Positions 13,433 to 17,929 of a stretch of DNA of 19,078 nt are shown here, in pieces (within the stretch, counting starts at the first letter, position 1; every line of letters starts with the position of its first letter). The position numbers were made by a program, and so were the translations under genes. The stretch is taken from NCBI GenBank assembly GCA_001004085.1, contig LCQJ01000003.1, positions 1 to 19,078 of the forward strand, read 5' to 3'. A model generated the notes under the pieces. The model saw nothing but the letters and a program-made list of their open reading frames with translations, was not told the DNA's origin and did no database searches. Source of the DNA: Parcubacteria group bacterium GW2011_GWA2_50_10b (GTDB lineage: Bacteria; Patescibacteriota; Minisyncoccia; Phycocordibacterales; Zambryskibacteraceae).

Positions 13433-13699
13433 TTATTTCTTAAGACCAAGTTTCTTTTGCAGAGCGAGAGCTCGTTTCGGGCTCTTCTTTTCCAGATATT
13501 TCATATGCGACTGGCGGTTGGCCACCATGGCGAGGAGACCGCGACGCGAGTGATTGTCCTTCGCGTTCGTTTTAAGGTGCTTGGAAAGTTCCTCGATACG
13601 CTTCGTCAATATGGAAATTTGCACTTCAGGAGAGCCGGTGTCCGTGTCGTGCCTACCGACTTCCTTGATGAGCTTTTGCTTTTTGGTCTTTGAAATCAC
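13433..13699 (-). CDS. rpsO: 30S ribosomal protein S15
   Basis: 88 residues, the standard length. It binds the central domain of 16S rRNA early in 30S assembly. The family signature is complete: TDTGSPEVQISILTKRI (19-35), HLKTNAKDNHSRRGL (41-55), and the C-terminal basic end. The start is the GTG at 13699: it gives the canonical MISKTKKQKLI beginning, and a strong promoter (TTGCGA-N17-TATACT) ends 6 nt upstream. An ATG at 13717 would add six residues and would lie upstream of the predicted transcript start. It is leaderless, so the classical S15 autoregulation by a structured 5' leader seems not to be possible here. Confidence 0.95.
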   Translation of the reverse strand: MISKTKKQKLIKEVGRHDTDTGSPEVQISILTKRIEELSKHLKTNAKDNHSRRGLLAMVANRQSHMKYLEKKSPKRALALQKKLGLKK

Positions 13700-13705
13700 G
13701 TTATA

Positions 13706-13734
13706 AGTATAGCACACTTCGACTCGCCTCGCAA
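13706..13734 (-). promoter_or_regulatory. Leaderless rpsO promoter
   Basis: TTGCGA (13734-13729), 17-bp spacer, TATACT (13711-13706), then 6 nt to GTG 13699. This is the best example in the window of a -35/-10 pair placed directly before a start codon. Confidence 0.8.
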
Positions 13735-13747
13735 GCTATGTTATAAT
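13718..13747 (+). promoter_or_regulatory. Candidate promoter for the hairpin-rich segment
   Basis: TTCGAC (13718-13723), 18-bp spacer, then TGT-TATAAT (extended -10, 13739-13747). It overlaps the divergent rpsO promoter. Transcription would begin near 13754, at the foot of the first hairpin. Confidence 0.5.
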
Positions 13748-13752
13748 ATTGT

Positions 13753-13842
13753 GCGACCCTCCTCAAATGGGGGGCGCATGGCTCAAATGCGATTGAGCCA
13801 AGGGCGCCGGAGCTGTACAGCTGCGGCGCCTCTTAGTAAGAG
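13753..13842 (+). ncRNA. Candidate structured RNA: four consecutive hairpins
   Basis: H1 13753-13777: GCG(A)CCCTCC with GGGGGGCGC, loop TCAAAT. H2 13779-13800: TGGCTCAA-ATGCGA-TTGAGCCA, perfect 8 bp. H3 13803-13830: a 28-nt near-perfect palindrome with the 12-bp core AGCTGTACAGCT. H4 13830-13842: CTCTTA-G-TAAGAG. An extended -10 promoter lies just upstream, and the AT-rich antitoxin promoter follows at once. The segment is GC-rich in AT-rich surroundings. No T-run follows H3, so a terminator is not evident. It could be a small RNA, a leader of the toxin-antitoxin operon, or a cluster of REP-like palindromes. I do not recognise an Rfam family. Confidence 0.4.
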
Positions 13843-13870
13843 TTGCAATTTAATAACGTTATATTATAAT
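13843..13870 (+). promoter_or_regulatory. Promoter/operator of the AbrB-Doc operon
   Basis: TTGCAA (13843-13848), 16-bp spacer, TATAAT (13865-13870), 9 nt to ATG 13880. The spacer holds the palindrome ATAACGTTAT, and TATTATAATA overlaps the -10. These are possible binding sites for the antitoxin's own DNA-binding domain. Confidence 0.65.
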
Positions 13871-13879
13871 AATACTATA

Positions 13880-14119
13880 ATGACTCAAAAAGTAATAAAA
13901 GTCGGCGATTCCGCCGCGGTAATTATCCCTAAAAAGTCTCTTAAAGAGCTTGGTTTAGCCTTTGGCGATGAAGTGGTCGTTGATGTTAATTCTAAAGAGC
14001 AACTGGTTTCCATTCGTCCTATGGCAAAACCATCTAAAAGGCAAGAAAGAATTGCTGAGTTAACTTACAATTTCATCAATCGCTATCGCAAAGACTTAGA
14101 GACTCTAGCTGACAAATAA
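13880..14119 (+). CDS. AbrB/SpoVT-type antitoxin
   Basis: 79 residues. The N-terminal swapped-hairpin DNA-binding domain is clear: VIKVGDSAAVIIPKKSLKEL (5-24), then GDEVVVDVNSKEQLVSIRP. The C-terminal 30 residues (KRQERIAELTYNFINRYRKD) are the likely toxin-binding segment. The start ATG 13880 lies 9 nt after TATAAT. The frame is open upstream to 13751, but that part would translate the hairpin segment and has no family similarity. It precedes doc by 1 nt. The antitoxin should neutralise Doc and repress the operon. The pair is more AT-rich than its ribosomal-protein and nusA neighbours, consistent with acquisition. Confidence 0.85.
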   Translation: MTQKVIKVGDSAAVIIPKKSLKELGLAFGDEVVVDVNSKEQLVSIRPMAKPSKRQERIAELTYNFINRYRKDLETLADK

Positions 14120-14120
14120 G

Positions 14121-14504
14121 GTGAAGTATCTTTCAAGGGAGGATATTCTTCAAATTCACTCCATGACTATTGATGAAACGTCCGGTTCTCATGGCGTGCG
14201 TGATAATCACGCTATTTTCAGCTTGGAAAACTCTCCAAAACAAAAAGTTTTTAGCCAAGAGCTTTATCCTACCGCTTTCTTGAAAGCAGCTGTTTATATT
14301 AGAGAGATTCTGATGAATCATCCTTTTGTCGATGGTAATAAAAGAACTGGTATGACATGCGCTTTTGTTTTCCTGGAAAATAATGGTTTTGTCTCTACAG
14401 CGCATGAAGGCGAGATCGAGAAATTTGCTTTGCGTGTGATAGGTGACAAGCTTGACCCGAGAGCTATCGCTTCTTGGCTTCAAAAACATGTAAAAAAGAT
14501 ATGA
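14121..14504 (+). CDS. doc: Doc-type Fic-domain toxin
   Basis: 127 residues, the usual Doc length. Doc phosphorylates elongation factor Tu and stops translation. The Fic core HPFVDGNKRTG (67-77) is intact, with Lys in the place of the Gly of AMPylating Fic proteins (GNKR versus GNGR), which is the Doc signature. The N-terminal ILQIHSMTIDETSGSHGVRD is also typical of the family. The start is GTG 14121, one base after the antitoxin stop, implying coupled translation. The active site looks complete, so the toxin is probably functional. Confidence 0.9.
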   Translation: MKYLSREDILQIHSMTIDETSGSHGVRDNHAIFSLENSPKQKVFSQELYPTAFLKAAVYIREILMNHPFVDGNKRTGMTCAFVFLENNGFVSTAHEGEIEKFALRVIGDKLDPRAIASWLQKHVKKI

Positions 14505-14515
14505 GACCTTGAGAC

Positions 14516-14543
14516 TTGCAGTTTTTTTCTGTTCTGATATACT
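14516..14543 (+). promoter_or_regulatory. nusA promoter
   Basis: TTGCAG (14516-14521), 16-bp spacer, TATACT (14538-14543). The start near 14550 gives a leader of about 58 nt that contains the hairpin at 14565-14590. Confidence 0.7.
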
Positions 14544-14564
14544 AAGTAGGTAATAGTGGAATCG

Positions 14565-14590
14565 AGAAGTTCGCCGAAAGGCGAACTTCT
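14565..14590 (+). promoter_or_regulatory. Hairpin in the nusA leader
   Basis: AGAAGTTCGCC-GAAA-GGCGAACTTCT, a perfect 11-bp stem with a GNRA tetraloop. No T-run follows. The arm core GGCGAACTT is shared with the palindrome in comM (9960-9992). It may serve nusA autoregulation or be a dispersed palindrome. Confidence 0.65.
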
Positions 14591-14607
14591 TACATAAAAA
14601 TACAAAT

Positions 14608-15828
14608 ATGTTTGACCTTAAAGTCATTAATTCGGTCTTAAGCGAACTCGAAGAAGTGCGCGGCATTCCGCGCGCCTCCATCATCGAAGCCATCGAAGCC
14701 GCCCTCGCCACCGCCTACAAGAAGGAATACGGCAAGAAAGGCCAGATTATCCGCACCACCTTCGACCTCAATACCGGCGAAACCCATTTCTACCAGGTCA
14801 AAATCGTGGTCGACGAATCGAGGGTCATTTTCGACGAGGACGAAGCGGAAAAAGGTCAGGCCTTAGATACTGAATCTCAAGGCCTGACCTTGGGGAGCGA
14901 GGATCAGCGCGTTTTATACAATCCCGAGCATCATATCCTCCTGGCCGACGCGCGCAAAATCAAGAAAGACGCGCAATTGGATGAAGAAATCATCTTCCCT
15001 ATCGAGAGCAAGGGGGAATACGGCCGTATCGCCGCCCAGACCGCCAAGCAAGTCATCATGCAGAAAATCCGTGAGGCGGAAAAGACTTCCGTGGTCTCCG
15101 AATTCGGCAAACGCGAAGGCGAAATCGTCTCCGGCACGGTCCAGCGCATCGAGCGCGGCAATATTTTCGTCGACATGGGACGGGCAACCGGGCTTTTGCC
15201 TTATGAAGAGCAGATTCCGGGCGAGCGCTTCAGCCAGGGCGAGCGGGTGCGCGCTTATCTCTACCGGGTGGAAGAAAGCCAACGCGGCGTCTTTCTGCGC
15301 CTGTCGCGCTCGCATCCGAAATTCCTCGAGAAACTTTTTGAAGCCGAAGCTCCGGAATTGGCCAATGGCGCCGTGATTATCAAAGCAATCGCCCGCGAAG
15401 CCGGTTACCGCTCAAAGATTGCGGCCGTGGCCGCCGATGCTCACATCGACCCGGTCGGTGCCCTTGTCGGCCAGCGCGGCGTCAGGGTCTCGACCGTGAT
15501 GTCGGAATTGCGCGGCGAGAAAATCGACATCATCGAATGGTCTCCGGAACCCAAAAAGTTCATCGAGGAAGCCCTCTCCCCCGCCAAAATCATCGAAATC
15601 AAGATTAATGAGGAGCCTGCCCGAATGACCGAAGACGGTCTTCGGTCGGGCGGGGAAAAGGCGGCCATCGTCATTGTGGCTGAAGACCAGCAGTCTCTCG
15701 CTATCGGCAAGGGCGGGCAGAACGTGCGCCTGGCGGCGAAACTGACCGGCTGGAGAATTGATATTCAATCAGCACGGGGCGAAGAGCTTGCAGTAGCGGA
15801 GGTTCCAGAAGATAATAAAACCATATGA
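14608..15828 (+). CDS. nusA: Transcription termination/antitermination factor NusA
   Basis: 406 residues. It binds RNA polymerase and nascent RNA and tunes pausing, termination and antitermination. Domains: N-terminal polymerase-binding domain (1-160, including GRIAAQTAKQVIMQKIREAE), S1 (170-238, GEIVSGTVQRIERGNIFVDM), KH1 (240-330, AREAGYRSKIAAVA, DPVGALVGQRGVR), KH2 (350-395, LAIGKGGQNVRLAAKLTGW). The acidic repeats of E. coli NusA are absent, as in most bacteria. Two palindromic DNA segments add peptides: residues 82-95 in the N-terminal domain and 337-349 (PARMTEDGLRSGG) between KH1 and KH2, where related proteins have a shorter link. It has its own promoter and leader hairpin. The usual infB partner does not follow; ppa does. 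Confidence 0.95.
   Translation: MFDLKVINSVLSELEEVRGIPRASIIEAIEAALATAYKKEYGKKGQIIRTTFDLNTGETHFYQVKIVVDESRVIFDEDEAEKGQALDTESQGLTLGSEDQRVLYNPEHHILLADARKIKKDAQLDEEIIFPIESKGEYGRIAAQTAKQVIMQKIREAEKTSVVSEFGKREGEIVSGTVQRIERGNIFVDMGRATGLLPYEEQIPGERFSQGERVRAYLYRVEESQRGVFLRLSRSHPKFLEKLFEAEAPELANGAVIIKAIAREAGYRSKIAAVAADAHIDPVGALVGQRGVRVSTVMSELRGEKIDIIEWSPEPKKFIEEALSPAKIIEIKINEEPARMTEDGLRSGGEKAAIVIVAEDQQSLAIGKGGQNVRLAAKLTGWRIDIQSARGEELAVAEVPEDNKTI
14852..14891. repeat. Palindromic element within nusA, first
   Basis: AAGGTCAGGCCTT (14852-14864) and AAGGCCTGACCTT (14879-14891), perfect 13-bp arms. The loop has an inner AGAT/ATCT pair. It is in frame and encodes residues 82-95. Confidence 0.8.
15616..15654. 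repeat. Palindromic element within nusA, second
   Basis: CCTGCCC, bulge GAAT, GACCGAAGAC-G-GTCTTCGGTC, then GGGCGGG. A 10-bp perfect inner stem is extended by a 7-bp outer stem with one G-T pair. It is in frame, 39 nt, and encodes 13 residues, 337-349. Confidence 0.8.
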
Positions 15829-15911
15829 ATCCCATTAGAAGTCTAACTCAATATACTTTAGTGGGATATAATAATATTATGAAATTTAATCGAAGTAACT
15901 TCTAACGGGAT
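15829..15911. repeat. 14-bp inverted repeat spanning the nusA-ppa gap
   Basis: ATCCCATTAGAAGT (15829-15842) starts on the base after the nusA stop. ACTTCTAACGGGAT (15898-15911) ends in the ppa start codon. They pair over 14 positions with one G-U. In a read-through transcript this would enclose the ppa start. Confidence 0.65.
15867..15872 (+). promoter_or_regulatory. Candidate -10 box for ppa
   Basis: TATAAT in AT-rich sequence 37 nt before ATG 15910. A -35 is not clear. A transcript from here would contain only the right arm of the 15829-15911 repeat. Confidence 0.4.
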
Positions 15912-16437
15912 GAATCTCTGGCACGACATAGAACCGGGTTCGAAAGAAGCGATGAATGTCATCGTCGAAATCAACAAAGGTTCGAAAAACAAATACGAGA
16001 TAGACAAGAAGACCGGGCTCATCGCCCTTGACCGGGTGGCACATACCGCACAGGACTTTCCATTCGATTACGGCTTTGTGCCTCGCTCGCTCTGGCACGA
16101 CAACGACCCGTTGGACGTCGTCCTCTTGACCACTTATCCCCTGATGCCGGGCATTTTGGTGCGCGCCAGGCCGGTGGCTATCATGAACATGATTGATTCC
16201 GGTGAAGGCGATGATAAAATTATCGCGGTGCCGGTCGACGACCCCCGTTTCGCCACTCTCAAGGACCTCTCCGATATCAATCCCCACACGCTCAAGGAAA
16301 TCGAGCATTTTTACAGCACTTACAAGAAATTGCAGGACAAAGTGGTGGAAGTCACCGGTTTCAAAGGCCGAAGCGAGGCCGAAAGTGCTTTCGAGGAAGG
16401 ATTAAAACTCTATAACGAAAAGCATTCGCAGGGTTAG
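15910..16437 (+). CDS. ppa: Inorganic pyrophosphatase (family I)
   Basis: 175 residues, matching the soluble family I enzymes. It hydrolyses pyrophosphate to two phosphates with Mg, pulling biosynthetic reactions forward. Active-site residues are present: the signature DNDPLD (D64, D66, D69), D96 and D101 in MIDSGEGDDK, and FPFDYGFVP (50-58) with the conserved Tyr. KYEIDKKTG near 28-36 is the substrate-binding start. The start at ATG 15910 gives the typical MNLWHDIEPG opening. It lies 81 bp after nusA and may be read both from nusA and from the local TATAAT. The long inverted repeat across the gap could control its translation. Confidence 0.95.
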   Translation: MNLWHDIEPGSKEAMNVIVEINKGSKNKYEIDKKTGLIALDRVAHTAQDFPFDYGFVPRSLWHDNDPLDVVLLTTYPLMPGILVRARPVAIMNMIDSGEGDDKIIAVPVDDPRFATLKDLSDINPHTLKEIEHFYSTYKKLQDKVVEVTGFKGRSEAESAFEEGLKLYNEKHSQG

Positions 16438-16454
16438 CGGTAATTGGTTATAAT
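16425..16454 (+). promoter_or_regulatory. Promoter of the coiled-coil exported protein gene
   Basis: TTCGCA (16425-16430), 18-bp spacer, TATAAT (16449-16454). The leader is about 35 nt without a Shine-Dalgarno. Confidence 0.5.
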
Positions 16455-16495
16455 ACAATCTTCGGTCACGGCTGATTAAGAGTTAACCCAAAACG

Positions 16496-17134
16496 ATGAA
16501 TTATAAAATCATTACCTTTATTGCCGTTCTGGCCATTTCTACTTCCGCTTCAACCGCGATGGCGCAAGAAACAATGCGCAATACCAATGGCCGGGCCAGC
16601 AATACGCCCATGATGCAGATTCGCACGGACCTCCGGACCGAAATCGAAGCTAGAAAGGCTTCTTCTACCGCACGCTTGGCCGAAATCAAGGCTCAAGCCG
16701 AAGCCCGCAAGGCCTCAAGCACGGCCGCCCGGGTCGAAATGCAGAGAAGTTTGGCCAAAAGAAAAGCCGAACAGACAGCCAGGGTGTTTGCGGCTACCGT
16801 CAAGCGCCTGGAAGGAATCATTACCAGATTGGAATCCCGGATTGAGAAGGTCAAAGTAGCTGGCGGAGACACTTTGAGGCCGGAAGCATTTGTCGAGGAA
16901 GCCAAGAACCATCTCTCCGAGGCTAAGACGAGCATTGCCCTCTTCGCTTCAATCGATTTCTCCGGAGACAAAGCCCAGGAGAATTTCGAGAAGGTTCGTG
17001 AGACCGCCACTATCGCCAAAGGTCACATCAAGGAAGCTCACCGGAGTCTCATGGAGGCGTTGCGTGCGCTCGGAAGTATCCGCGCCGAGATTCAAAGAAG
17101 CGCTACCTCAACCGCCACGACCACCGAGGAGTAG
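16496..17134 (+). CDS. Exported coiled-coil protein of unknown function
   Basis: 212 residues. The signal peptide (1-23) ends in AMA before QETM. The mature protein is almost wholly helix-forming and rich in Ala, Glu, Arg and Lys. A repeated EARKASSTA motif (51-59 and 69-77) sits in an 11-18 residue periodic region, followed by a longer coiled coil (94-150) and a Thr/Ser tail (STATTTEE). No Cys and no catalytic motif. Such proteins are frequent in Parcubacteria, often without a known role; an envelope scaffold is a guess. It has its own TATAAT box, and is followed after 35 nt by a small membrane protein gene that may be co-transcribed up to the terminator at 17544. Confidence 0.8.
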   Translation: MNYKIITFIAVLAISTSASTAMAQETMRNTNGRASNTPMMQIRTDLRTEIEARKASSTARLAEIKAQAEARKASSTAARVEMQRSLAKRKAEQTARVFAATVKRLEGIITRLESRIEKVKVAGGDTLRPEAFVEEAKNHLSEAKTSIALFASIDFSGDKAQENFEKVRETATIAKGHIKEAHRSLMEALRALGSIRAEIQRSATSTATTTEE

Positions 17135-17169
17135 TCAAAAGCGTTAATTATCGTTAACCAACAACACAC

Positions 17170-17523
17170 ATGGACCAAACCAACAACCCCAATCAGCCCC
17201 CCGCCCCTTCACCCGCGGCACCCGCACCGGCACCCACTCCCACCCCCGCTCCGATTCCCAACATGGGGCAGATGGGGCAGGTTCCGGGCATGAGTGAGCC
17301 GAAAAGCAGCGTAGCCGGGCCAATTATCGGCGGCATCATTGTGCTTGCCGTAGTTATCTTCGGCGCCCTCTACTTCATGAACCAGCGCGCCGAAGAGCAA
17401 GCCTTCAACGAGGAAGTTAACGCCATCACCACGCAAAGCCAATCGGATGACACTGCTGCCATCGAAGTCGACCTTGAATCGACCGAGATCGACAATCTCG
17501 ATGCGGAACTAAACGCATCTTAA
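17170..17523 (+). CDS. Small Pro-rich single-pass membrane protein
   Basis: 117 residues. A Pro/Ala-rich N-terminal arm (1-40, repeats such as PAPAPTPTPAPIP) leads to one transmembrane helix at 49-69 (IIGGIIVLAVVIFGALYFM). A short acidic tail rich in Asp, Glu, Ser and Thr (73-117) follows. No signal peptide precedes, so the Pro-rich arm is probably cytoplasmic. I do not recognise a functional family. No Shine-Dalgarno is present (ACAACACACATG). It is the last gene before the terminator at 17544-17576. Confidence 0.75.
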   Translation: MDQTNNPNQPPAPSPAAPAPAPTPTPAPIPNMGQMGQVPGMSEPKSSVAGPIIGGIIVLAVVIFGALYFMNQRAEEQAFNEEVNAITTQSQSDDTAAIEVDLESTEIDNLDAELNAS

Positions 17524-17543
17524 AAGTTTCCTCGGTACAAACA

Positions 17544-17576
17544 AAAAAGGGCGACGGATTCTCCGGCGCCCTTTTT
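17544..17576. terminator. Bidirectional rho-independent terminator
   Basis: AAAAA-GGGCG-A-CGGA-TTC-TCCG-G-CGCCC-TTTTT: a 9-bp stem with one mismatch, flanked by A-run and T-run. It ends the rightward operon and would also end leftward transcripts from the promoter at 17895-17923. The stem resembles that of the terminator at 10550-10581 (CGGA/TCCG, GCGCC). Confidence 0.85.
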
Positions 17577-17894
17577 GCATTGTTTTGTTGACCCGGAGCT
17601 TTACCGGGCACGCATTTGAGTAACCGAGTCTGCGATGACAACTCGTAGAGAACAATCGCCATGTTAGTGGCGGATTCGGCTAGAGTTTCTCTGGATGTAT
17701 TCATCCAGATACCGCTCTGCTTCCTCAGCGCTTCTGTGCTTGACGAGCCACAGGGCGGAGAGGCCTAGAAGAAGGTGTTAGGTTTTAGCTGTTGGTTTCC
17801 CGAAACGTTGGCCGCACGATCCGATCGCCGTCCACGAATGAGTGGATGACGGCCCGATTGTCTCTCAGAACATCTACCTGAGGCATCTTTGTAT
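17577..17894 (-). other. Short leftward transcription unit, hairpin-rich, coding status unclear
   Basis: This gap of more than 300 bases has a strong leftward promoter at its right end and a terminator at its left end. It holds several hairpins: 17829-17855 (GCCGT-CCAC-type stem with a bulge), 17797-17808 (GTTTC-GG-GAAAC), 17689-17708 (TCTGGATG-AATA-CATCCAGA), 17657-17672 (CGCCA-CTAACA-TGGCG) and 17592-17608 (CCCGG-N7-CCGGG). It also holds a 33-codon ORF (17785-17886) and, in another frame, a start-less stretch encoding HRSAEEAERYLDEYIQRNSS. It could be a small RNA gene or a frameshifted protein gene. Confidence 0.4.
17785..17886 (-). CDS. Possible 33-residue leaderless small protein
   Basis: ATG 17886 lies 8 nt after TAAGAT of a near-consensus promoter, the same geometry as the leaderless genes in this window. 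The product begins MPQVDVLRDNRAVIHSFV and ends RPTFRETNS. No homologue is known to me. The frame stops at 17785. Protein-like sequence then continues in another frame, so this may be the intact start of a frameshifted longer gene. Confidence 0.35.
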   Translation of the reverse strand: MPQVDVLRDNRAVIHSFVDGDRIVRPTFRETNS

Positions 17895-17923
17895 ATCTTA
17901 TCATATATTAAACCGCTTGTCAA
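17895..17923 (-). promoter_or_regulatory. Near-consensus leftward promoter
   Basis: TTGACA (17923-17918), 17-bp spacer, TAAGAT (17900-17895). This has the only perfect -35 hexamer I found at proper spacing. It lies next to the insertion sequence. Confidence 0.75.
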
Positions 17924-17929
17924 GCACTT

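Noticed and set aside
13751..13879. N-terminal extension of the AbrB antitoxin through the hairpins
   Set aside because: The extension is a translation of palindromes (Ser/Arg/Ala-rich) and AbrB domains begin close to ATG 13880.
14133..14711. Long minus-strand ORF of 192 codons over doc and the nusA start
   Set aside because: It is antisense to the well-supported doc and nusA genes and crosses the nusA promoter. The product has no recognisable features.
17577..17640. tRNA-like arm (CCCGG-N7-CCGGG) left of the short unit
   Set aside because: No acceptor stem, anticodon arm or T-loop sequence could be fitted around it. No tRNA gene was found elsewhere in the window.
17426..17704. Minus-strand ORF of 92 codons crossing the terminator
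   Set aside because: It runs through the bidirectional terminator and into the antisense of the Pro-rich membrane protein gene.
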